From Cutaneotrichosporon cavernicola (taxonomy: Eukaryota > Basidiomycota > Tremellomycetes > Trichosporonales > Trichosporonaceae): DNA of 64,000 nucleotides. The notes under the pieces are model-generated. The model was given only the letters and a program-made list of their open reading frames with translations. It had not been told where the DNA came from and did no database searches. Numbering within the stretch: the stretch's first letter is position 1; the number at the start of each line of letters is the position of its first letter. Below are positions 44,515 to 55,952 of this stretch, piece after piece. The translations under genes were made by a program, and so were the position numbers. Location of the stretch: assembly GCF_030864355.1 (NCBI RefSeq), contig NC_083397.1, positions 1,302,001 to 1,366,000 of the forward strand, read 5' to 3'.

Positions 44515-45635
44515 ATGTCCACTTCGACGTTTGACGCACACGTCGTCCTCGCGTGCCAGAACACGCTTGGCGAGGGTGAGTGATGACGTTGTGGCGATTC
44601 AACTAGGTGAAAGCAGCTCACACTAGGCATCACATGGGACGACCGCACGCAGCGTTTACACTGGGTCGACATTGACCGTGCCGAAGTACACACCTACGAC
44701 CCGGCCACCAAAACCCACGCGGCCGCGCATTACCCCGAGAGCGAGTTCATGTCCGCCCTCGCGCCGCGCAATGGACCCGGCTTGGTGGCAGCAACAGAAG
44801 CGGCAGTTGTACTGATCGACCCGCCCTTCCCCTCTCCTTATACAGAGGAAAACTCGACTCGGACCATTATCAAGCCGCTCGACCCCGCACATGTCGATGA
44901 CAAGCTCGTGCGGTTTAATGATGGGGCGTGCGACGCGAAAGGACGGCTCTGGATCGGGTCCATGACCCGTCCGGAGAAACGGGATGGTACACAGAGAGGG
45001 GAACTATGGCGGGTTGAGCCTGATGGCACGGCGAGCCGTTTCTTAGAGGAAGTGGGGACGAGTAATGGGATCGACTGGAGTCCGGATAACACACGGATGT
45101 GTGAGTGGCGACGGGTATAACCGAATATCCCCCAGACAGGCTCACACCGTTTCACTGGCCCAGTCGCCCACTCCTGCTGACCCCAGACTACATCGACTCG
45201 AACGTCAACGAGGTCAGCGTGTTCGACTACGACCTCGAGGCCGGCGTGGCCTCCAACCGCCGCCAGTTCGTCCCGGCCCTGCCTGGACCCAACGGCAACG
45301 CACCAGGCGTGTACGACGGGCTAGTTGTCGATGGCGTCGGCAACGTGTGGGTCGCGCGGTGGGGTGACTCCCGCGTCGTCGTCTTCTCGCCTGACGGCAA
45401 GCTGCTCGCACAAGTCAACACGCCTGGCGCACGCTCGCCGACCATCCCCTGCTTCGGCGGACCAGATCTGCGCACACTGTACATCGCAACGGCGAATGCC
45501 AACCTCGCCGGCCAAGGCGATATTCAGGCCCAGTTTCCAGAGTCTGGAAACGTATTCGGGTTCGACTGTAGTTCCATGGCCGGCGTTCTCGGGCCCGATT
45601 GGAAGGGCCGGGTGCGCCACCGGTTCGGGGGATAA
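44515..45635 (+). CDS. SMP-30/gluconolactonase/LRE-like protein
   Basis: Six-bladed beta-propeller of the regucalcin/gluconolactonase family, usually a metal-dependent lactonase. Exons 44515-44575, 44627-45100 and 45187-45635 give about 327 aa. Metal ligands seen in the family are present: Glu in LGEGITWD, Asn in SNGIDWSPD and Asp in [36 protein letters not shown] and [11 protein letters not shown] are blade motifs. No signal peptide is seen, so it is probably cytosolic. The substrate lactone is not determined. The upstream intergenic stretch of 230 bp contains a 13-nt G run (44310-44322). Confidence 0.93.
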
Positions 45636-45702
45636 ATCAATACAGTAAAAAGTAGACAGAGAAACCAAATGACATACAAATGAAACCATGCTATGCTCAC
45701 AT

Positions 45703-46423
45703 CTAGATCCACTGCGACTTGTCCCACGACGGGTCTGGTGTCAGATGTATCAACATGTAGCAGCTCACCCTGGAGAAAGGCGCAGAGGACCTTGCTCCCG
45801 GTTTGAAGGAGGGGGTGACCTGCGACAATCTCGAGGAAACGCTGTAGGCCTTCGCGACGCTGCTCGATCACGTCGTCGGTGAAGCGATTGGTGAACACCT
45901 TGCCAGGGAGAGGGGGAATGTTGACACGCGTGCTCTCGCGCTCAAGGATGTCGCGGAACGCCTCAAAGTCCGAGTATCGCCTGCGCACAATCGAATGTTG
46001 CACCTTGAACGCGGGGATGTTCGTCTGGTGTCAGCTGACACACAAGGTGCGCACGCACCATGCACACGATCTCGTAATCGGTGAACATGCGCCTCCCGAC
46101 ACCTGGGGTTAGTGGTCGTGTGACGAGTTCCAAACTCTTTATGACGCACCATGTGTGAGGGGGTTGCGGACTTCGATCTCGAGGAAGGATTCTGGTACGG
46201 CGTACATCTCCTCGAACTGGGGTCAGTGGCGCAGTTTGGGCGCGGCGCGGTTTGCCACCCACCGTCTGCGGGCGACCAGCGATGCGCGCCATCTCGGAGA
46301 AGGTGAGGTGCTCGGAAGGCTCGGCGCGCGCGAACGGCGAGTGAGTGGCGTCGACTAGTTTCAGTTGGATTCAGTCCTCGCAGTGGACATACCAGACGGT
46401 TGGGTTGCTGGCGGTTGTTGCAT
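45703..46423 (-). CDS. SNX3: Sorting nexin 3 (Grd19), PX domain
   Basis: Endosomal PX-domain protein that binds PI3P and retrieves cargo with retromer. Six minus-strand exons: 46423-46393, 46354-46263, 46216-46150, 46102-46059, 46024-45769 and 45734-45703; about 173 aa. [43 protein letters not shown] and [19 protein letters not shown] are characteristic; RRYSDF holds the phosphoinositide-binding Arg. [12 protein letters not shown] is the Pro-rich PX loop, and [17 protein letters not shown] plus [13 protein letters not shown] close the protein. Introns are 34-47 nt. The frame stays open upstream of the chosen Met, so a longer N-terminus cannot be fully excluded. Confidence 0.95.
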
Positions 46424-47801
46424 CGCTGGTGTGAGTCCAAGTCCAACAACAACAGCAAGTAACAGATGATCCGAGTGGTGATCTGTAACGCATTCTGTGA
46501 GACTGCGAGATTGCGCTGCAATGGGAGCATGACGGTGCCGCCGGCGCACTCGTCGGCGCGTTTTCGACGCAGAATGTCCAGCGATCTCAAGCAACAAGGC
46601 CGGGTATGCTGTGCGTGCCCACCTTCCCTCGACAAAGAGTCCGAGCGCGTTCGTGACAACAACCAAGACGGCGCGGACGTACGCGCCCCTCCGCCACTCG
46701 CGTAAGAACCAGAGACATACCTGAGACAGAGGACGAGAGTCGATTGCTAAAAGAGGATGAGAAACTGTGCTTGGACGTTGATGACGAGGGCGGAGGCGGT
46801 GGCGGCAACCTCTTTGATGGTGGGAGGTGTGAGAGGATCAGTATTTGGTTCCGCTAATGCTTCTGAAAGGTCATTATAATGTGTTGAGTGGATTAGGAAT
46901 GTGATTGAGCTTGGTGTGGTCTGTGCTGAAGGTGGAGGTGTCGTTCTGGTCTTGTTCAGGGACTGGATATTGGGGTTGGGTAGATTGGTGAATATGATGG
47001 TGATGCCGGTTACGCCGGGTGGAACGGAAGGGAAGGTAAGGGACATGGGGGATATGGGGGGATATGAGGGATATGAGGGATAAAGAGGGCAACATGAGGG
47101 CAACATGCGGGAAGGGGGGGTAGATCTAGACCGCCAAGCGGCCCAAGGGTGAGGGAAGCAAGAGGGAGGGGGGGGGGGGTTGAGAGATAGTTTCAGGCGC
47201 CCATGTGCCTGATGTTGACTGGTAAGCTGTAAAAGCAGCCATTAGTTGAGCCGACCCCGGCCCGATACCCTCAGTCTCAGTCATGGTAGTAGAGACCAAA
47301 GACATCACATCACGTTAACCGTCGTCGTCACTCATCCTTTGTTCACACACCCTCTCGTCTATCCTTCCTTCCTTGTCCTCCCTCCAACTCTTTCACCTAC
47401 CTACTACATCTTCTACGATACAGTACATTGGCCGTTCCTTGTCAGGCGAAGCATTCCTTCGGATCAAACCAAACTTGTTGGATCTTCCCCCAACGCGATC
47501 ATCCTCCACCCCTTCCCCCCTTCCCCCCTTGTCAACCGCCCTCTTCATCCTTCCCTTTGTACAGGCTCGGCTCATTGTGCAGTTCAGTGCGGTGAGATCC
47601 CAGGCTTAGCCTTGGGTGTCCATCGCCCTCATTCAAACTACCAACGTCAAACTGTCACTGCCCTACCACGCGGACAACCCGGTAACCACGCATCCACCTC
47701 GCAACTACCGCACCCATACCGCACACTCAACAACACCCCCCTCGACCGCCACTAAGGACTAGTTTGCACACACTCTTTCAGTGTGTTGCATTCACACAAA
47801 T
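46424..47801. other. Divergent intergenic region with an unresolved coding-like stretch
   Basis: About 1.4 kb between SNX3 (-) and the ELMO gene (+). On the minus strand, 46724-46450 reads as a GC-rich, coding-like segment (WFLREWRRGAY, VRAVLVVVTNALGLFVEG), which suggests a small membrane protein or an unannotated upstream exon. I could not build a complete gene with a start, splice sites and stop. There is a 12-nt G run at 47168-47179. Confidence 0.4.
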
Positions 47802-50692
47802 ATGGTACATACTTCACAATCCTCCACACACACTCACACTCCCACTCCCACTCCCACTCTCACTCCCACTCCCCTCTCACCACCACCACGCTCACCGCGT
47901 ACCCCTCTCTCCCTTAACCATTCACCTACCCCACACCTTCGCGCCACACCCCGGTCTTCACAGTCCGGTGGCGGATCCACTTCTCACTCCCATCGCCGTC
48001 GTGAACAGCCCTCACCTTTCCAGTCTGGCAAAAACGAGAATGCAGTCCCAACAAACCTTATCACTTACAAGGGTAGGTCCGGGTTGCTCGCGGGCACTAC
48101 TAATAACAGGCCGTCGCATTCCGGCACGCATCGACCCAGATGCTGTGAGTTTGGCGGGTGGCCAGTGAGGGTCTGCAGAGGTCACACGAGCCCGCCGCCC
48201 GCTTGACTGACACCCAGAGCATCCTTAGAGTCGTCGAGATCATGGCAAAGAGCTTCAACGCGGCCGAACATCACATCACACTAGCGCTCCGCGACGAGAA
48301 TGACGTCTTGGTGACGCAGCAGAATATTGGTACAATGGTCTCGCAGAAGGAGACACTAAAGTGAGAGGCCCCACCAAGCCAAGCTAACCTTCCTCCAGGC
48401 TCGTCTCGGCGCCTGTCACCGAGGCACTCGCCGTCGTCGCCTCCTTGCACACCGCCAAGGGGAAGGATGCGAACGGCGAGGACCCCAACGCCACCACGGC
48501 CATCGTGCTGCCCAACAAGGTCGAAGTGCTGCCGCTCAAACTCGCACTCTTCAATCTCCAAAAATATATCAAGGAGGACGACTTTGCCGTCGAGTTCATG
48601 CTCAAGGGCGGCGTAGGACTCCTCGTTGAGCTGGTGGAGAAGGTGGACGGCAAGGCAGCCCTCACCGGCAACTCGCTCGCTTACGCCCTGCAGGGCATCC
48701 GTGGTGTGATGGATTACGACAACGGCTGGGGCGAGTTCAGCGACGACTTTATCGATCGCGTTCTCATCACCCTCGCGTCGAGTAGCGCTCCCAACGTTGT
48801 CCGGCCCGCGACCGTCATTGTGCGCAAGCTCATCACCGCCTCGCCCAAGGGCCACATTGGCAAGGGCAAGCAGCGCGCGCAACAACGCGACGCTGTCAAC
48901 AACTACGGCTTCGACCGCGTGTTTGGCCGCATCCTCGCCATTGGCCACGAGGTGCCGGGCGAGCACGGCAGCGGCCCAGCCGAGCGGATATTCCGGCCCA
49001 TTGTCAAGCGCTTGGAAGGGACACGCGACCTTGAGCTCTCGGCCCAGAGCCTCGCGCTCATCAACGCTTCTCTCCGTTCTGCGCACCAGGAGGGCAGTAA
49101 GCGCTATTCGGACCTCATTAACGTCATCGAGGTTCTCAACACGAGAAAATATGTTGCGGTGAGTGAAAGTTCAAGAGGGTCTATGAACCTCGCTAACTGA
49201 CCAGCGCCTCATGTCGACGAGTGCCAACAACATTGTTGAGCCGCGCATCCTGGACTTCCAGACACGATACGCGAACGTCCTGCGGTACCACTCACTCCGA
49301 CCTGTGCGGCCACAGACGAACCCCACACATGAGCGGTACCTGCGGGAGATCTGGACAGCTGGGCGCCTGGACGAGGAGGACACCGGGGACTTGGCTTCGC
49401 CACGACCGAGCATGGCAGACTACCAGGCGTCTAATATCCCAAGAACATGGGACGGGTGGCGGCGCATGGGTCTGTCGATTGACTTTGTCGACAGCACAGA
49501 CGCGCTGGTCGAGACGGAGCTGTTCCGCGCGGTTGGCGAGCTCGGCCTCCATTGCCTTCACTATTACGCCACGCATGAGGAAAACTTCCGCAGCATCGTG
49601 CTCGAGCAGCTGGCGCGCCCAGTAGACCGGCGGTGCCCCATCGGGCGAGCGAGTGCCGAGTGCGTCAAGATCCTTAATGACCACTACAAGGTTACGCAGT
49701 CGTCGCAGCGTAGTCCGACGCACTTTACGCCGTTCTTGCTCAACTTCCCGCGCTTGCACACGCTAGTGATGAAGTTCTTCCTTCGCATGTGGCACGACTC
49801 GGAGTCGCGACACGACGACTTTGACCGCCTGAGCTACCTCGTGGCAAGTCAGGTGCGGCAGACCCTCGCCGACGAGCACACCAAGACGTGGCTCAACCTC
49901 GAGCGCGACTTCCTCAGTACAAACTACCGGAATATCCGCGAGGGCCAGATGGAGATGATCGAGAAGGAAGATGGTCTGCTGGAGCGTGGGGCAGTCGTGG
50001 CATTGCGCGGCAAGGTAGCCAAGGAGGCGACCGAGGTCATGTCGAGCCAGCGCGTGATCTGCATGATGCGCGGCAGCTGGTTCAATGCGGTAAACGTGTT
50101 GACTGCGGGCATCGACCAGATGGCGCACTCGAGCCCGAACCGGCCGCTGCGGTTCGCCATATTGTCACCAGACAAGCGGACGCTGGCGTGGAGCGCGTTC
50201 GCTGCACGGCCCAAGGAGACCCCGACTTTTGGAAGCCTCAAGGAGCACATAGACCTTGCGAACGTCACGTCGGTCAAGCTACAGACCGGGTGCGCTGTCG
50301 GCTCGCGTTCGCCAGACCAGGTATCCAAGCTCAGTTTCTCGCTCATGAGTGGCAAGGAGGCGTCGCTACTGGACCTGGACGCGATCCATGCCCAGCAGTT
50401 TGCCGAGTGGACGGACGGTCTGCGTGTCATCAAGGCGCACCATGCCAAGACTGCCGCTGCCGCTGTGGCGGCTGCTGCCGCTGAGATTGGGCAGCCGGTA
50501 CCGGAATCGACAACGCCCCCACCTGAGATGGGCGGCATGACGACGCAGGAGTCGTCCAACTACGTGCGCATCCTCACTGAGCTTGCGCTCAAGATACGAC
50601 TCCTGGACATTACGGGCGACGGCATCGAGATCCCGCACAAAGTCGGGGTTGGGTCTGCGCCGCGGAGCACCGACTTTTGGTTTGCGAGCTAG
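47802..50692 (+). CDS. ELMO/CED-12 domain protein
   Basis: ELMO proteins pair with DOCK-type exchange factors to activate Rac-like GTPases. Five exons: 47802-48072, 48110-48144, 48218-48360, 48399-49158 and 49205-50692; about 898 aa. The N-terminal ~90 residues are Thr/Pro/Ser-rich low complexity. An N-terminal armadillo-like domain follows (ILRVVEIMAKSFNAAEHHI onward; FNLQKYIKEDDFAVEFMLKG is a clear ELMO motif). The ELMO domain spans about 49350-49800 (RRMGLSIDFVDSTDALVETE; FRSIVLEQLARP). A PH-like region lies about 50040-50440, and the tail is Ala- then Pro-rich, with possible PxxP SH3 ligand (TTPPPEMGG). The HTHTPTPTPTLTPT start region is encoded by a CACTCC-type repeat. Confidence 0.88.
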
Positions 50693-50827
50693 CGCTGGCG
50701 CTGGTAATCTTGGCATTATGATGTTATAATCTGTGCATGGTTGTGTACAATTGTGGTGTGGTGTTGCGTAATGTGCTGTCGCGCCGTGCGAGGCGTCTAA
50801 ACTATGGCATATGCAGGCGTCCTCCTC

Positions 50828-51544
50828 CTAGTCCTCCATGCTCTCCCCGTGCGATTCGCTGCCGATGCTGCGGTCCATCTCGTTCATGAACGCCATGTCC
50901 TCCGAGTCGTACTCGGTACTGCGGTCCATATCTTCGATCGACGCATCGAGGTCGGGGGCATCGAGGTCGTCAACGCTAGCATCGAGGTCGACGTCGTCCA
51001 TAGGTTCAAGGGAGGGCGATACCCCACCGCGGTCCTCCTGTCGGTGGTCATGGTCACTAGGCGTGGGCGACTGGTGTGAGTTTACTTACAGTCTCGAATT
51101 TTGCACTAGGACCCTACCCCTACTCACTGGTGCAGCCTCAGCCTCCATCTGCGTATTCCGTCTCCCGATCGGGATGAGAAACCGTCTCCCAAAGTTATTC
51201 AGATCCTCCCGCTCCTCATCCAACACACCCTCCTCGTCGCTAAGATCGGCGGCTAGGAGATGTAATGACGCGCCAGCGGCAGGCAGACCGCGTAGTGCGC
51301 GGTGTCGGGGGCGGCGGAGGCGATGGGCCGTAGCGGTAAAGGATGCCGAGGATGCCGCGGCAGCAGAATGCTTAAGGCCGGGAGACGGGCCTTGACTGGG
51401 GTTGGCGGAGGAGGTGGTGGCAGTGGTGGCAGTGGAGACGGCCCAGCTTGTGCGCAGGCTGGCGTTCAGGCGGCTGCGAGAGGTGACTGGACGGTGCGCG
51501 AAGGAGAAGAGCGTGTCTGGTGGGAGTGTGTATGAGGGGAGCAT
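50828..51544 (-). CDS. Anaphase-promoting complex subunit 15-like
   Basis: Small APC/C subunit of the APC15/Mnd2 group, involved in Cdc20 turnover in the spindle checkpoint. Exons 51544-51128 and 51070-50828 join across a 57-nt intron; about 219 aa. The recognisable core is DEEREDLNNFGRRFLIPIGR, with the family's FGRxWLxPIG element, followed by RRNTQMEAEAA. The C-terminus is strongly acidic (LDASVDDLDAPDLDAS, STEYDSEDM), as in APC15. The N-terminal ~95 residues are Ser/Ala/Thr-rich and poorly conserved; a hidden intron there is possible. The assignment depends mainly on one short motif and the acidic tail. Confidence 0.65.
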
Positions 51545-51763
51545 TGTGGATGGGATGTAAGGAGGGAGGAATGAGGAGTGAGATGGAGGTGTAATGTTTG
51601 GCTCTGATGCCAGCGTCAGCCGATTAGGACCCGCCTAATACTTGGGCCGATTAGGCCACATCAGATTCCGTCCTAATTGCCGTCGCCACCCAAATGAGAC
51701 GCACCCCAAATGACATCAGCTCTTAACACCTCCCACATCTCTCCTCTCCACATCCGCAAGCCC

Positions 51764-54492
51764 ATGGCAGAATACCTTCTTGGGTTGATGCTGGTCGCGC
51801 AGTCGTCGCGCGACCGCCATGTGTTTCGCTACCCTCCGGACCCGACGTCGCCGAGCGACCGCCTCAGCCAGCCGATATACAGTCGCGCAACGTATACCGC
51901 GCAAGACAACACCGTCGACCGGTCGATGAATGCTGCGCGGCTCTTTTCGCGTCGCGACGGCCCACGTAGGAGTGGTCGGCTGGGCGCATTTAGCGGAGGC
52001 GGAGTGAGTGGGTTCTCGGGCGGCCTAGATGAGGGGAGCCTAGCGCGCTCAATGACGGGACGGAGTGGGAGCGCACACTCTTTCGGCACAGACAACATGA
52101 CTCCGATCGAGAGTAGCAGTTCAAACTCGGACGACTCGGATATCGACACGATATGGGGCCCTTCCAAGTATCACTCGGAAGCTCATCATGGAAAACCCCA
52201 CCATCCCGCCGGTAACCATGCTACACACCCACCGAGGCGGTACTCTAGCGAGAGCGAGGGACGGAGCGGTCTCGTCAACTCTGTCACAAAGGGGTTTACC
52301 GAGATCAAGCCGAATCCAAACCTCGATAGACGGGGGAGTGTGATATCCACGGAAACGGCCAAGAAGAAACACCATGTCACCCCCCTCGAACAGCAGTACA
52401 ATTTCAGCATGGGTTATTCGCTCGAGTTTCTCTCCGACCTCCTCTCCCCGCGCCGAGCGGCATGTAACCGCAAATTCTCCATCACCATCAACGAGCTCAT
52501 CTTCATGGGCCATCCAGTGACTGCGGGTCCGGATGGCAAGTGGGCCTATCCAGCTGGAGATAGCGACGACGACGAGGATGACCGGCTTCGTGGGAGGAGG
52601 AAGGAGGCTGGGCCCGTCAAGGCGGTCGAGGAGATCCAGAAGGAGGAGACACCGAAGAATGGACGTAAAGACCAAGCGGGGCTGACTTTGTTCCACCTCG
52701 TTTTGATTCTCGATAAACCCGATCCAAAGCCCGGCCAAGTCTTCACAGACTGCCTCGACATCCTGTACCGCGAAGTAGCATTCAAGTGGACCGCCGCGGC
52801 GTTTGCTCTCCAAGTAAAGGACAACTGGGTCGGGCGCGAAATCAAGAAACTCATGGCGATCCGTGAAAAGGCCATGGCCGACGGCATACCCGTCAACGAA
52901 TGCCTGCGCATATGTATTGAGAAGAGCCAACTCGCACAGAGCCTACACGAACTGTATGGCACGCTGCACAAGATAAAATCGCGCCCGCTCAACGGACACT
53001 TTTCCCGCGTCTCTACAACAATCAAAGTCCCCGTTGGGCCCATACCCATCACCCTTGTTGTTCCCCCGATAACAACAGACGCCGAGCAACTCATGGTCGA
53101 CCGCGACGGCGATTCTGATAGCGACCTGGACTCATGGGAGTTTGCTGGTCCTGACGGCGCGCTCATTGCTAAGCAGCCGGGGTTCCGGGTCGAGCCGTGG
53201 AAGACGCTGTTGTTGCTTGACGAGGACGAGGTTCGGCCGCGCAGACGACGTGAGCAGGAGCGCAAACATGCCGAGGAGGAGGAGCTTGTCGACCTCCTCG
53301 TGAGCCACTGTGACGTCTCGAAACCCCTGCATGAGATTGCGCATCTTATGCGGTGTGATCTTGAGGGCGTGGTGATTCCGCTCGCCAGGGAACTGGTTCA
53401 GAACAAGCGGGCGGTGTTTATCGATGTGGTGAACATTCGTCTGCGTACAATTCTCATGTCTTCGACTATTGTGGATCATTCGTGAGTCTGTCGGCGACCG
53501 CTCCGTCGGCGCTCTCCTGCACCGCTCACGCCAGCCTCCCAATCACTCATCACTCTGTGCGCTTTTCGGTCGCCTTCCCAAAACTGCCACCCCTCATTCC
53601 ACTCCTAACGATGATTTCCGCCGCCCCGGTCCCCTTCCGCAACCTCCTCCCCGTCGAAGCCCTCAACGAACCTGTAAAACGCGACCCGTGGATACGCGCC
53701 GTCGCCTGGCTCCTGCGCAACGACCTAGTGATCCAAGCCCACGTCCGCGCCCGCGTAATAGCCAGCGCAAGCGTAAAAGAAGCAGCCTGGCTTAAACTGT
53801 GGCATCGCCGCCGCCGCCGCTGGCTTCGAGAGCGAAAGATGAGCGTGGCAAGTGGGGGCAGTGCGCGTTCTCGTCCCTCTTTCGGGGAAGGAAGTGTTGG
53901 CAGCGGAAACGCCATCGCTGTCAATGCAGCCAAAGCCACCTCGCCTGATCGCGATGGCTGGGCGGCCCGCGTACCCAAGACCCCACTGGCCGTAACCCGA
54001 ACCCTCAGTGTTGGGGAGACTGCTGATGCGGAGAGCGAGTACGATCTTGATTCGGATGATGGGCTCGACGACGACGGGGATGGCGACGAAGAGAGCGGCG
54101 CAGCCGGTCGCTGGCGCTTGCTCAGGCCTCCACTTGGGCCTGGGATTGAACGCTGTCTTGCTACGGCCAGCTATAGTCTAGACGAGCCTGAGCCGGTCAA
54201 GACGCCCATGTTTGGGGCGAGCTTCATCTTCCACCCGGCACAGGCACAGAAGGACGAGGCGCGGTGGCTCCGCGTTGTGCGTGAGCGCACGCCCGATCCC
54301 GTGTTGCGTAGTCGCTTTGACCTGTGCGTGCAGTACTTTGACGGGGTGACGACATTCGAGGAAATCGTATTCCGCACCGGCCTGACACGGCGTGAATTGG
54401 ACCGCATTGCCATGGTATACCGCGACGACGTAAGCCCATCTCGCTCTCGTTGATCTTGCTGACACTAGCTCATGATTACAATCCACTCTTAG
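51764..54492 (+). CDS. NPR3: Nitrogen permease regulator 3 (SEACIT/GATOR1 subunit)
   Basis: Subunit of the SEACIT/GATOR1 complex (Npr2-Npr3-Iml1) that inhibits TORC1 during amino-acid starvation, at the vacuole. Exons 51764-53481, 53535-54429 and 54469-54492 give about 878 aa. MAEYLLGLMLVAQSSRDRHV begins the longin-like domain. NFSMGYSLEFLSDLLSPRR, KFSITINELIFMGHPV, and LTLFHLVLILDKPD are Npr3 signatures. CDVSKPLHEIAHLM, and FHPAQAQKDEARWLRVVRER followed by FEEIVFRTGLTRRELDRI, mark the C-terminal winged-helix region; the last exon encodes LMITIHS. Two long acidic/Ser-rich insertions are present. An in-frame Met at 51710 exists; I prefer 51764 because it has a better context and opens the conserved domain. 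Confidence 0.93.
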
Positions 54493-54760
54493 CTAAGCAG
54501 CCAAGCCAAGGCAAGCCCGCCGCCCGAGGCGGTGGCGCGCAATTACTCCAGTCCAACCTTGCCTCTTACCTCTTGCCTCCTGCGTTCCTGATTTGATTGA
54601 TATGTACCCGTGACTAGTTACAACTGCATGCTGGTGCTACAAACATATGCGTACTCGGACTGGAATCGTGACAACGGGGATCGTGGAGGGTCTTGGGTCT
54701 TGAGGGCGGCCGGATCGATCAAACATACTGGGTATCCATGAAGAGTGCGAGCGAGTGCGA

Positions 54761-55153
54761 TCAAGCGCAGATGCTGTCAATCTCGGCCAGAGCCTGGCGG
54801 CTCACATCGTCCTTGCCCTCGTATGCGTAACGTGCGTACGCGACGTAGACATTCATGCAGTACTGCTTTGCCTCGGCCGAGAAGCTGGCGCGGCGGGGTG
54901 CCCAGCCCTCTTCCTTGTCACGAAGGTCTGGGGTTAATTTGTCACTTGGAGCGGGGGTGGCAAACACTCACCAAGTTCCCCCTGGGTAGCCTGGAACGCA
55001 TAGTCTGTAAGCTGTTGTCAGCCCCTGTTTCATTACTCTCTTTCAACTCACAATGTTGCTCAGGTGTCCCTTTGGATGCAGTGCCGGCACGCGATGCGAG
55101 TCGACAACTGCCGCGACCCTTGTGAACTGGTCCTCTGTGATGTTGTGTGTCAT
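54761..55153 (-). CDS. Small conserved-looking protein of unknown function
   Basis: Three minus-strand exons, 55153-55052, 55011-54972 and 54927-54761, join in phase with canonical sites (introns 40 and 44 nt) to give about 102 aa. It starts MTHNITEDQFTRVAAVVDS and ends with helix-rich segments containing AKQYCMNVYVAYARYAYEG and SRQALAEIDSICA. There is no signal peptide or membrane segment. The protein is soluble, mildly acidic, and not recognised as any family I know. The middle exon is only 40 nt. Regular splicing, codon bias towards G/C in third positions and an unbroken frame support it as a real gene. Confidence 0.65.
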
Positions 55154-55952
55154 TATTGTGGTTGTGGCTGTGGTTGTGGTTGTGGTGGTGGTTGTGGTAG
55201 TAGTAGTGGTTGTGGTGATAAGATGATGAAGAGAAGGCTAGAAGCAACGAGTGGCGGCTTCTTATAGTGTTGGGGGGGGGTGTTGGGTGTTGGGTGTTGG
55301 GTGTTGACAGAGTGACGGGATGGGGGATGGGGCGATGACTCGGTTCCGAAGTCCCCGAGGTTGTTCCTGAGTCAGCCGAGCAGTGCTGTCATATCCCAAC
55401 CCCAGCCCCGTGCCTGTTTTGATCCCTTGATAGATTGCCATGTGTCAGGTGATGCTTATCGGCTACGTCGACGTCGTGAAGAGAAGGCTTGAGCTCACCC
55501 GATTGACTGATCAGGGGGTCATGGACTAATTCAATGACCGCTTCGCACAGCTGGACGCGATCGAGCGAGTAGGGAGCGATGCGATGGAATGAGGCGCTTG
55601 GATTTGGAGATCACATTGGATTGTGCTCTGTGCGTGGCGGTGACTTTGACTTTGGAGCCTTCGAGGTCGCCGACAAGTTTGTTTGGTGCGAGCGGTGCGA
55701 GCGGTGCGAGTGAACGCCACGTTGTCATACCCCACACAGACACAATCAGCAGATCCGAGCTGCGGCTGTGTATCTAAGGATCGTCAGAGACAACATGCCC
55801 CACGCAGCGGGCCTTAATTGATAAGACTGATAGTGTGCATACTACACTGTTTCACACAACCACCGCGGCCACCCAACAGCAACAGGGTGGTGAGATAACC
55901 TAGCAGTGGCCGATAACGTCCCTCTGCACCCACTACACCTATGCATACCCCA
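55154..55952. other. Intergenic region with short repeats
   Basis: About 0.8 kb between two minus-strand genes. It contains a (GGTTGT)-rich tract at about 55157-55212 and a TGTTGGG heptamer block at 55281-55306. No gene is supported. Confidence 0.55.
55281..55306. repeat. TGTTGGG heptamer repeat, about four copies
   Basis: Head-to-tail TGTTGGG units follow a G run. The unit resembles a G-rich telomere-like or quadruplex-prone sequence, but the block is short and internal. Confidence 0.8.

Noticed and set aside
55281..55306. Telomere repeat
   Set aside because: Only about four TGTTGGG units, internal and flanked by ordinary genes.
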